Shown here piece by piece: positions 56,786 to 64,000 of a DNA stretch of 64,000 bases. The DNA is from Rhizobiales bacterium YIM 77505 (lineage in GTDB: Bacteria > Pseudomonadota > Alphaproteobacteria > Rhizobiales > Beijerinckiaceae), in contig JQNH01000001.1 in NCBI GenBank assembly GCA_000745135.1, forward strand, positions 1 through 64,000, given 5' to 3'. Made by a program: the position numbers and the translations under genes. The number at the start of each line of letters is the position of its first letter. The first letter of the stretch is position 1. Below the pieces are notes generated by a model that worked only from the letters and a program-made list of their open reading frames with translations, did not search any database and was not told the DNA's origin.

Positions 56786-57139
56786 CGAACCCTCACCTAC
56801 ACTGCGCACGACATGGCGGCTTTTGCGCGCGACATGGGCTACGTGAACCCGGACGGGAGCGTGAAGCCGCCGATCGTCTGGGACGAGGCCGAGCGGCGGC
56901 AGCTCAGGGCCCGGCTCGACGCGCTCTACTTCCTCCTCTACGGCGTCACCGACGAGGACGACATCCGCTACATCCTCTCCACCTTTCCGATCATCGAGCG
57001 CAAGGACCGCGAGGCGTTCGGCGTCTATCTTACCGCCGAACTCATCCTCTGGCACAAGCGCGCGTTGAAGGCAGGCGAGCCGGACGCACTCGCGCCTGAG
57101 GCCGACCTCGTCCGGGCGGGCCGGCCGCGCGCCGCCTGA
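56786..57139 (+). pseudogene. C-terminal remnant of a second type IIG-like DNA methyltransferase/restriction enzyme
   Basis: About 117 codons reading [19 protein letters not shown], then [23 protein letters not shown] and a final [21 protein letters not shown]. This is the closing segment of large Eco57I-like single-chain enzymes, whose C-termini read similarly (…LTYTA.D…, LDA.YF.LYG, ..DTFPI..RKDE). The rest of the gene (nuclease, methyltransferase) is missing: the homology starts about 50 bp from the start of the opposite-strand restriction gene. Translation could begin at 56813, but the product would be only a tail. Confidence 0.75.
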
Positions 57140-57189
57140 ACAGGCGGCCGCCGGCGCTCGCGCGCGGAAGCGCCAGGACCCGCTCGCCC

Positions 57190-58014
57190 TCACTCCGTCT
57201 CCCCCGTCGTCTCCCGCCGGCGCGCGTAGCGGCGCTTCCAGCCGCGGAGCGCGGCGGCGCGGCGGTCCCAGGAGGCGCGGGCGAGCTCGGGCTCCGCCGC
57301 CTCGGGCGCCGTCGCGCCGGGGAGGTGCGGGGAGGGGAGCGGGTCGGGCTCGCGCTGCGGCCGGCCGCGGCGCCGCCGCGGCGCCAGCATCGGCTCCGGC
57401 GCCGGGTCCCGGCGCATCCAGCGCGGCGGCTTCTCCTGCGTCGCCCAGCGCTTCACCCAGCCCTTGCGCGCGCCAAGGCGCCGGGTCTCCCTGACCCGCG
57501 CGCGGGTGAGAGGCGCGAGCTCCTGCGCCTCCCGTCCCGCCTGCGCGTCCGCCGCCTCCGCCGGTTCGGGCGGCCGGCGCTTGCGCGTGCGGCGGACGCC
57601 CTGCTCCTCGCGGGCCTGCGCGAGGAGGCGCAACGCTTCGGCGAGCCGGGCGGGATCGACGCTCGGGGCGCGCTCGATGTCGCTCACCAGCCGTTCGGCC
57701 TGCACGCGCAGGCGCTGCGCCAGGACGCGGCCGCGGAGGACGGGCCGGTAGCGCTTGTCGGGCCGCGGCTGCCGCGGCCAGGCGCCGGGCGGACGCTGCC
57801 AGCCGTGCTTCTCCACCCAGCGGGAGATGGTGCCGTTGTTGACGCCGGTGCGCGCCGCGATGTCGCGGAAGGTCAGCCCGGTCGTCTCGACGAGGTGCTT
57901 CACCTGCGCCACGGTGGAGGGCGGATGCGGCTCCTGGCGCTGCACGCGCGGCGCTTCGCCATGGGGGCCGCAGATGCGGACGAGGGCGGGGGAGAGAGGA
58001 TTATAAGGTCGCAT
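57190..58014 (-). CDS. HTH-domain basic protein, terminase-small-subunit-like N-terminus
   Basis: A 274-residue, Arg/Pro-rich protein. Residues about 34-70 (VAQVKHLVETTGLTFRDIAARTGVNNGTISRWVEKHGWQRP) form a helix-turn-helix like those in phage terminase small subunits and transposase-like proteins. A helical stretch follows (100-140) and then a long basic, low-complexity tail. It converges with the restriction remnant in an accessory region. DNA binding is likely, but the role is unknown. Confidence 0.6.
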   Translation of the reverse strand: MRPYNPLSPALVRICGPHGEAPRVQRQEPHPPSTVAQVKHLVETTGLTFRDIAARTGVNNGTISRWVEKHGWQRPPGAWPRQPRPDKRYRPVLRGRVLAQRLRVQAERLVSDIERAPSVDPARLAEALRLLAQAREEQGVRRTRKRRPPEPAEAADAQAGREAQELAPLTRARVRETRRLGARKGWVKRWATQEKPPRWMRRDPAPEPMLAPRRRRGRPQREPDPLPSPHLPGATAPEAAEPELARASWDRRAAALRGWKRRYARRRETTGETE

Positions 58015-58194
58015 ATAGGAAAATAAGCAGGAAGGCGGGCGTCTGTCAAGACGAGCGCCGGACCGATGTCGGCGTGACGCGCGACGCGCCGCCTCTCACC
58101 TCTTCCGAGCGAGAGAGGTCTCGCCGAGGCGCGGGTGAGAGGGGAAGAGCCTTGTCCCGGATCTGGCCCACACCGCACCCGCCGCTGCGCGGCG

Positions 58195-58215
58195 ACCTCT
58201 CCTTCCAGGAGAGGT
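58195..58215 (-). terminator. perfect hairpin downstream of the GntR gene
   Basis: ACCTCTCC and GGAGAGGT pair perfectly around TTCCA, about 65 bp past the stop of the minus-strand GntR gene. Another inverted pair, CCTCTCACC (58092-58100) and GGTGAGAGG (58134-58142), lies further on. Such stems are common REP-like elements or weak terminators in these genomes. Confidence 0.45.
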
Positions 58216-58280
58216 GAAGGGCGGCGGTGCCTCGCCTTTCAGGGGATGAGGAGGGGCGTACGGGGGCTGCGGGACGAGGG

Positions 58281-58961
58281 TTAGGACGCCATCTCCTCGG
58301 CCAGGACGTCGCGGCGCGCCAGGATCTTGAGGTAGGAGTTGCGGGTCTCGGCGATGTGGGCGCGCAGGAGGGCCTGCAGGCGCTCGGCGTCGCGCGCCTT
58401 CACGAGGCGCAGCATCTCGCGATGGTCTTTCAGCGAGAGGCGGTTGAGGGTGGCCTCGGTGGAGAGGCGCGAGCGTAGGGCCTGGATGCGGAAGCCCACC
58501 GGGCCGTAGGCGTCGCCGATATAGGGGTTCCCCGAGAGGTCGATGATCGCCTGGTGGTATTCGCCATCGAGCCTGCGGTAGGCGGCGATGTCGCCGGCCT
58601 CGTAGGCGGCGCGCATCTTCTCGTAGATGCCGGTCATCGCCGCGACGAGCGCCGCGTGGTTGCGGGCGAGCGCCGCCGCGGCGGCCGCGACCTCGAGGAT
58701 CTCGCGCAGCTCGCTGATCATCGCCACCTCGTCGGCCGACATGCGGAAGACGTAGGTCCCCCGCTGCGGCAGCACCTCGACCAGGCGATCGAGCTTGAGA
58801 TGGAGCAGTGCCTCGCGCACGGGCGTCTTCGAAATGCCGAGCTCCGCCGCGAGCGCGTTCTCCGACAAGGCCTCGCCGAGCTTCAGCCGCCCGTCGATGA
58901 TGCGCGCGCGCAAGTCGTCGATGACGAGTTCGGTCAAGGATTTCGGACGCGCAATGGCCAT
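58281..58961 (-). CDS. GntR-family regulator, FadR/FCD subfamily
   Basis: A 226-residue repressor or activator. The N-terminal winged helix is KSLTELVIDDLRARIIDGRLKLGEALSENALAAELGISKTPVREALLHL; the C-terminal all-helical FCD domain (RLDGEYHQAIIDLSGNPYI, LKDHREMLRLVKARD) carries the metal/ligand-binding His/Asp residues. The start at 58961 (not 59027) gives the usual N-terminus. It is divergent from a TRAP transporter operon and most likely controls it in response to the transported acid. Confidence 0.92.
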   Translation of the reverse strand: MAIARPKSLTELVIDDLRARIIDGRLKLGEALSENALAAELGISKTPVREALLHLKLDRLVEVLPQRGTYVFRMSADEVAMISELREILEVAAAAAALARNHAALVAAMTGIYEKMRAAYEAGDIAAYRRLDGEYHQAIIDLSGNPYIGDAYGPVGFRIQALRSRLSTEATLNRLSLKDHREMLRLVKARDAERLQALLRAHIAETRNSYLKILARRDVLAEEMAS

Positions 58962-59042
58962 GAGGCGGTGAACCCGTTCGCCGCCGGCCGCCCGCAAGAC
59001 CGGCGGCCGCCCTCCCTCTCGCCGCACCCTTGCGGGCCAGCT

Positions 59043-59060
59043 GGTATCTGATATCTTACC
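59043..59060. promoter_or_regulatory. candidate GntR operator in the divergent GntR-TRAP promoter
   Basis: GGTATCTGATATCTTACC contains an outer inverted GGTA/TACC pair and an inner TATC-TGA-TATC arrangement. It is the one AT-rich patch in the 212-bp divergent gap, so it may combine an operator and a -10 element. Binding by the adjacent GntR protein is inference. Confidence 0.4.
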
Positions 59061-59173
59061 TTCAGGGTGCCGGACAAGAGCGCCTGATCGAGGAAGCGCT
59101 GACGAATGGCGCGGAGGACCTGGCGCGACGAGCCGCGCGAGGCCGCGGTCATGAACGAGACGAGGAGTGGTCC

Positions 59174-60169
59174 ATGAGAAGCCTGAAAGCCCTGATGTCG
59201 GCCTGCGCGGCGCTCGGCCTGATGGCGCTCGACGCGCCGGAGGCGTCGGCGCAGGCGCAGAAGACCTACACCATCAAGTTCAACCACGTGCTCGGCGCCC
59301 GCGAGCCCTATCACGAGGGCTTCCTCACCTGGGCGAAGCGCGTCTCCGAGCGCACCAACGGAGGCTTGAAGATCGACGTCTTCCACTCCTCCCAGCTCGG
59401 CAAGGAGGAGGATATCATCGAGCAGATCCGCCAGGGCGCCAATGTGGGCCAGAACACGGATTCGGCGCGGCTCGGCAACTACGTGCCGGGGATCGCCGTG
59501 ATGAACGGCCCCTATTTTGCCGAGAGCCTGGAGGACGTGGCGAAGCTCCGCCAGTCGAAGACCGTCAATGGCTGGCTCGACGAGCTCGCCACCAAGCACG
59601 GGCTGAAGGTCGTCTGCTACAACTGGGTGCAGGGCTATCGTCACTTCTTCACCAACAAGCCGGTCAAGACACCCGAGGACCTGAAGGGCTTGCGCATCCG
59701 CACGCCGCCGGCGCCGATCTGGCAGGAGTCGATCCGGGCGCTCGGCGCCACCCCCGTCGCCATGGCCTTCGGCGAGATGTATCCGGGCCTGCAGCAGCGG
59801 GCGATCGACGGGGTCGAGCTCGTCTACAACAACATCCCGGCCGGACGTTTCTACGAAGTGCTCAAATACGCCAACGAGACGAAGCACATCATGCTGATCA
59901 ACTTCCAGGTGATCTCGTCGGCCTTCTTCGACCAGCTGCCGAAGGAGTACCAGACGGTCCTCAGCGAGGAGTGCGAGAAGGCGGGCGAGGAGACCTCGAA
60001 GCGCATCTTCACCCTGGAGGGCGAGGTCGAGCAGCAGCTGAAAGGCCGCGGCATGACGGTGGTCGAGGATGTGGACCTTGCCGCCTTCCGCAAGGCCGGC
60101 GAGAAGGCCTACGAAGCCCTCAAGCTCACCGAGGTCAAGAACGCCGTGCACAAGGAGATCGGCAAGTAA
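59174..60169 (+). CDS. dctP: TRAP transporter substrate-binding protein, DctP family
   Basis: Periplasmic receptor for organic acids, delivering them to the DctQM permease. The 331-residue protein has a signal peptide (LMSACAALGLMALDAPEASAQ), the opening KFNHVLGAREPYHEG, SSQLGKEEDIIEQIRQG, and the conserved substrate region PEDLKGLRIRTPPAPI and QRAIDGVELVYNN, where the first Arg binds the carboxylate. GAGGAG precedes the ATG at 59174. The ligand is not predictable. Confidence 0.95.
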   Translation: MRSLKALMSACAALGLMALDAPEASAQAQKTYTIKFNHVLGAREPYHEGFLTWAKRVSERTNGGLKIDVFHSSQLGKEEDIIEQIRQGANVGQNTDSARLGNYVPGIAVMNGPYFAESLEDVAKLRQSKTVNGWLDELATKHGLKVVCYNWVQGYRHFFTNKPVKTPEDLKGLRIRTPPAPIWQESIRALGATPVAMAFGEMYPGLQQRAIDGVELVYNNIPAGRFYEVLKYANETKHIMLINFQVISSAFFDQLPKEYQTVLSEECEKAGEETSKRIFTLEGEVEQQLKGRGMTVVEDVDLAAFRKAGEKAYEALKLTEVKNAVHKEIGK

Positions 60170-60203
60170 GCGCGGCGGCGAAGGGACAGGGCGGACCTTG
60201 CGC

Positions 60204-60704
60204 ATGGCGCGCGTCCTCGCCATCGTGTGGAAGGCGGAGGCGGTCATCGCCGGCGTCTTCCTCGTCGCCATGGTGGCGCTCATCTTCGCGAGCGGCGTGG
60301 CGCGGCTCCTCGGCCACCCCCTCAACTGGGCGACGGACATCGCCACCTGCCTCTTCGCCTGGGCCTGCTTTCTCTGCGCCGACATCGCCTGGCGCAGGAA
60401 CAGCCTGATGTCGATCGATCTCGTCACCGACCGGCTGCCGCCCTCGCTGCAGCGCCTTTGCGCGTATGCCAACTACGCCCTGATCATCGGCTTCCTCGTC
60501 TATCTCATGGTGGCGGGCGTGTGGCTGTCCTGGGTCAGCCGTGCGCGCAGCTTCCAGGGCATTCCGGAGATCAGCTATTCCTGGGTGACGATGAGCTTGC
60601 CGGTGGGCGCGGCGCTCCTCCTCCTCACCGCCGTCCTCAAGATCGCCGAGGAGCGCAGGCCCGGCGGACGGTTTGGCCTGCCCCGTCCGCCAGCCGTTTC
60701 CTGA
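60204..60704 (+). CDS. dctQ: TRAP transporter small permease, DctQ family
   Basis: A 166-residue inner-membrane protein with four helices (about 12-30, 46-66, 87-107, 129-149) and the family's conserved W-x-x-E/D-equivalent region ATDIATCLFAWACFLCADIAWRR. It pairs with DctM. It starts 34 bp after dctP; a TTG two codons upstream is an alternative start. Confidence 0.92.
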   Translation: MARVLAIVWKAEAVIAGVFLVAMVALIFASGVARLLGHPLNWATDIATCLFAWACFLCADIAWRRNSLMSIDLVTDRLPPSLQRLCAYANYALIIGFLVYLMVAGVWLSWVSRARSFQGIPEISYSWVTMSLPVGAALLLLTAVLKIAEERRPGGRFGLPRPPAVS

Positions 60705-60721
60705 TCCGACCCGCGCCGCCC

Positions 60722-62008
60722 ATGACGCTCGTCGCCTGCGCCTTCCTCCTGATGCTCCTCATGGGCATGCCGGTGGCCTTCGCCATCGGCATCTCCGGAG
60801 CGCTGTTCTTCCTGCAGCATCCGGAGCTCCCCTGGACGGTTCCCGTCCAGCTCACGGTGACGCAGACGCAGAACTTCGCGCTGCTCGCCGTGCCGCTCTT
60901 CGTCATCGCCGGCAACTTCCTCAACAAGTCCGGCATCACCGAGCAGCTCTTGAACCTGGCGGCCGTGCTGACGGGCCGCCTGCGGGGTGGGATCGCGCAG
61001 GTCTCGATCGCGCTCGCCGGGCTGATGGGCGGCGTGTCCGGCTCCTGCATCGCGGACGCCGCCATGCAAAGCCGCATGCTCGGCGAGGAGATGCTGAAGC
61101 GCGGCTTCTCCCGCGGCTATGCCGCCGGCGTCCTCTCCTATGGTTCGCTCCTCACGCCCATCGTGCCGCCCGGCATCGGCTTCATCCTGTATGGCACGGT
61201 CGGCCAGGTCTCGATCGGTCGCCTCTTCGCCGCCGGGCTCGCGCCGGCGCTGATCCTGTGGGCGGCCCTGGCCGCGACCATCGCCTACACGGCCAAGCGC
61301 CGCGGGATCGAAGCCGAGCTTCAGCGCCGGCCGAGCCTTGGCGAGGTCGGCGCGGCGCTGCGCGGCGGCCTCTGGGCCCTCCTGTTCCCGGTCTTCCTGC
61401 TCTTCGGGCTCCGCATGGGCGTCTTCACGCCCTCCGAGATCGGCGCCTTTGCGGTGGTCTATGCGGTGCTTGTCGGCCTCTTCGCCTACCGGAAGCTGCG
61501 GCGGGCGGGCTTTGTCGAGGCGATGGAGATGAGCCTTGCGGATATCGGCGCGGTCATGTTCCTCATCGCGCTCTCCGGCATCTTCAGCTACGGGATCGTG
61601 TTCGAGCGCGTGCCGGAGGTGATCTCGGCCGGCATCCTCGGGCTCACCGACAGCCTCTCCGGGGTCATGGCGCTTATCGTCCTCTTCACCCTGATCGCCG
61701 GCTGCTTCATCGACGGCACGGTGCTGATCATCATGCTGACGCCGATCTTCCTGCCGCTGATCCGCGACCTCGACGGCGACCCGGTGCATTTCGGGCTGAT
61801 CTTCATCATCGCCGCGACGATCGGCAACTTCACCCCGCCGGTCGGCGCGGCCATGTACGCCGTCTGCTCGATCCTGAAATGCCCGGTCGCCGCCTATGCG
61901 CGCGAATCCGCGCCCTTCCTCATCGCTGTCAGCCTCGTGACGCTGGTCCTCATCTTCCTGCCGCAAGTCGTGCTGTTCGTCCCCGACCTCCTGTTCGGCA
62001 AGGACTGA
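60722..62008 (+). CDS. dctM: TRAP transporter large permease, DctM family
   Basis: A 428-residue sodium-driven permease with about twelve helices. Conserved features include NFALLAVPLFVIAGNFLNKSGI, the GGVSGSCIADAA sodium-site region, LLTPIVPPGIGFILYG, and ATIGNFTPPVGAAMYAVCSI. It starts 17 bp after dctQ and ends 11 bp before the first repeat of the CRISPR array, leaving almost no room for a terminator. Confidence 0.95.
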   Translation: MTLVACAFLLMLLMGMPVAFAIGISGALFFLQHPELPWTVPVQLTVTQTQNFALLAVPLFVIAGNFLNKSGITEQLLNLAAVLTGRLRGGIAQVSIALAGLMGGVSGSCIADAAMQSRMLGEEMLKRGFSRGYAAGVLSYGSLLTPIVPPGIGFILYGTVGQVSIGRLFAAGLAPALILWAALAATIAYTAKRRGIEAELQRRPSLGEVGAALRGGLWALLFPVFLLFGLRMGVFTPSEIGAFAVVYAVLVGLFAYRKLRRAGFVEAMEMSLADIGAVMFLIALSGIFSYGIVFERVPEVISAGILGLTDSLSGVMALIVLFTLIAGCFIDGTVLIIMLTPIFLPLIRDLDGDPVHFGLIFIIAATIGNFTPPVGAAMYAVCSILKCPVAAYARESAPFLIAVSLVTLVLIFLPQVVLFVPDLLFGKD

Positions 62009-62019
62009 CATGCAGGGCG

Positions 62020-64000
62020 CTTCAACGAGGCCGCGGCGGCGATGCTGCGGAAGGCCGACCAGAACGAAGCGCAGCGTCCCCGATTCGGTGTTGCGTGAAT
62101 GAGGCCGCAGCGGTGATGCTGCGGAAGGCGAGCGGCGTTATCGAAGGGCGCCGCGGCGGCGCCACGCTTCAATGAGGCCGCAGCGTTTCCGCTGTGGAAG
62201 GGACAAGGAGACCGCTCACCGCATGGAGATTTCGATCGCGCTTCAATGAGGCCGCAGCGTTTCCGCTGCGGAAGGTCGTCGCGAGGCCGATCCGATTCCC
62301 GGTCTCCGGGTCGCTTCAATGAGGCCGCAGCGTCTCCGCTGCGGAAGGGGACGAGCGATATAACAGCCGTCGGGAAGGCTATTGGACCTTCAATGAGGCC
62401 GCAGCGTCTCCGCTGCGGAAGGGGAGGCTGACAAGCGCTCGCGCCGCGAGGCAGCCCATGGCCCTTCAATGAGGCCGCAGCGTCTCCGCTGCGGAAGGGA
62501 TCGGGGAGCCCCGGAATGGTCAGCTGCGGATCGATCCTTCAATGAGGCCGCAGCGTCTCCGCTGCGGAAGGTCAGATAGCCTGGATGTAGAAGTCGTCGG
62601 TGACATTGCTTCAATGAGGCCGCAGCGTCTCCGCTGCGGAAGGGTCAGTCCAACCACTTCATGGATGATGGTGACGAAGTCCTCGCTTCAATGAGGCCGC
62701 AGCGTCTCCGCTGCGGAAGGCTGTCGGACCATCTGGTGGTTGAGCGGCAAGCCGGAGGTGCTTCAATGAGGCCGCAGCGTTTCCGCTGCGGAAGGGGAGG
62801 GGAGACGCTTTGAGTTCCGTGCGGGATGGTCAGGACTTCAATGAGGCCGCAGCGTTTCCGCTGCGGAAGGCTTGGCTCCAAGATCCTTCAGGCGCGCGTC
62901 GAAGACGCACTTCAATGAGGCCGCAGCGTTTCCGCTGCGGAAGGCTCGACATCGACATCATCCTTACGAATGGCCGTGTAGGTACTTCAATGAGGCCGCA
63001 GCGTTTCCGCTGCGGAAGGCCGACGCGTCCGGGACGGAGCGGCTGGCGGGTGGCCTACTTCAATGAGGCCGCAGCGTTTCCGCTGCGGAAGGCACGATCG
63101 AGGGCGTCTACCTTCCTGAAGAAGCCGACTTCAATGAGGCCGCAGCGTTTCCGCTGCGGAAGGCGCGCCGCCGTCGGGGAGCAACAGGCTGTTCGCGGAC
63201 TTCAATGAGGCCGCAGCGTTTCCGCTGCGGAAGTTGAACTTCACGAAGTTCGTACGGTTGCGCGCGCCACTTCAATGAGGCCGCAGCGTTTCCGCTGCGG
63301 AAGGCCAGTCTCATCGCGGCTCTCTGGTACGGACCCGCGTCACTTCAATGAGGCCGCAGCGTTTCCGCTGCGGAAGGTTCAAGATGCCGAAGGCCGGGCT
63401 CCCGCTTGGCGGCGACACTTCAATGAGGCCGCAGCGTTTCCGCTGCGGAAGGCCATCGAGGTCGCGTCAACCAAGGAAAACCCGGCGACTTCAATGAGGC
63501 CGCAGCGTTTCCGCTGCGGAAGGAATCAGCTAGTTAGCGCCGCCACTCCGCAAACGAGACTTCAATGAGGCCGCAGCGTTTCCGCTGCGGAAGGCTGAAA
63601 CGTCTGAAAATGGCGAGGATGGGTCCTCCCCTACTTCAATGAGGCCGCAGCGTTTCCGCTGCGGAAGGCCAAACCCGGTCATGGCCGATCTGCCGCCCCT
63701 CGCACGGCCGGCTGCGCCCGTCAACTTCAATGAGGCCGCAGCGTTTCCGCTGCGGAAGGCCCTCCTTCGCAGCAGAGGCCGCACGAACTCCTCTTGACTT
63801 CAATGAGGCCGCAGCGTTTCCGCTGCGGAAGGCCGTCGGCGCGCGCGAGAACGCGAGCGCAGACGAGCCACTTCAATGAGGCCGCAGCGTTTCCGCTGCG
63901 GAAGGGAGCTCGACGACGCCGGCGAGATCTCCGATGCCGAGCGACTTCAATGAGGCCGCAGCGTTTCCGCTGCGGAAGGCCCCCGAGGCGCGCTCCGAGG
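62020..64000 (-). CRISPR. CRISPR array, at least 27 repeats, continuing beyond the window; inferred minus-strand transcription
   Basis: 27 repeats with a 35-nt core begin at 62020, 62094, 62167, 62241, 62314, 62388, 62464, 62537, 62609, 62686, 62761, 62836, 62910, 62985, 63058, 63129, 63200, 63270, 63343, 63418, 63489, 63560, 63634, 63725, 63798, 63871 and 63945. As written, the core opens with CTTCAATGAGG, has arms CCGCAGCG and CGCTGCGG around a 4-nt loop, and ends AAGG; from the 12th repeat on a preceding A extends it to 36 nt. There are 26 full spacers of 35-42 nt, except one of 56 nt (63669-63724), and a partial one at the edge. The first two repeats are decayed in the loop and the third has one change, so the old (trailer) end is on the left. 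Read on the minus strand, the repeat ends ATTGAAG(T), like the 5' handle of type I/III crRNAs, and the loop becomes GAAA or GAGA, both GNRA tetraloops. Leader and cas genes are expected to the right; the subtype cannot be set here. Confidence 0.98.

Noticed and set aside
56813-57139. Independent 108-residue gene head to head with the restriction gene
   Set aside because: In-frame homology extends upstream of the ATG and the sequence is the tail of a large enzyme, so a remnant is more likely.
62246-63784. Several short open frames within the CRISPR array
   Set aside because: They translate the repeats themselves (recurrent FNEAAAFPLRK or RSGNAAASLK) and are not genes.

Overview
The window is very GC-rich, and its gene content is that of an alphaproteobacterium of the Hyphomicrobiales (Rhizobiales). 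The pointers are Irr, an HWE-type histidine kinase, a TIGR02302/DUF4175 protein beside lysA and argH, a split PurS/PurQ/PurL enzyme, CpaB/TadG pilus proteins and EcfG-type stress promoters. A Methylobacteriaceae/Beijerinckiaceae-like host is plausible, but the genus cannot be fixed from the sequence alone.

Layout. 1-9 kb holds housekeeping genes: the edge of a cobalamin adenosyltransferase, a PagL-like deacylase, DUF4175, an argH-EamA-lptM-lysA run, and divergent tlpA. 9-20 kb holds Tad-pilus-like genes (orphan cpaB plus two TadG/VWA proteins), a bolA-DUF29-DUF29-grxD run, and the purine genes purL, purQS and purC, which are interrupted by the second tadG. 20-23 kb carries EVE, gpsA and tsaD. 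23.5-38.6 kb is mainly cell-surface polysaccharide: RgpF-like and GT2 glycosyltransferases, a CapD/FlaA1 dehydratase, a flippase/O-antigen-ligase fusion, and a tight four-gene operon for an amino-uronic UDP-sugar. Between the two polysaccharide blocks lie a NudK-like hydrolase, irr, an internally deleted ISAs1-family element with intact ends and target duplication, a chimeric gene and an AraC regulator. 38.7-44.6 kb has two stress genes (csbD, hdeD) with EcfG-like promoters, and between them a tusA / moeA-like / moeA-PBP / WD40-cytochrome c module.

44.6-53 kb holds an HWE sensor kinase, small secreted proteins, a possible small RNA, a URC1-like GTP cyclohydrolase II, an L,D-transpeptidase and lutBC. 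53-58 kb is accessory DNA: a frameshifted single-polypeptide restriction-modification gene head to head with the C-terminal stub of a second type IIG-like enzyme, followed by an HTH protein. 58.3-62 kb is a GntR-regulated TRAP transporter operon.

The last 2 kb is a CRISPR array of at least 27 repeats that starts 11 bases after the TRAP operon and runs off the right edge. Repeat decay, the position of the ATTGAAG tag and a GNRA tetraloop in the hairpin all indicate transcription from the minus strand, so the leader (and probably any cas genes) lie beyond base 64000. No cas gene is visible in the window.

The points most worth a second look are the orientation and layered repeat variants of the CRISPR array, the replaced or broken restriction locus, a low-GC patch inside lutB, the moeA/WD40-cytochrome c module, several gene fusions, and the candidate small RNA near 47.5 kb.
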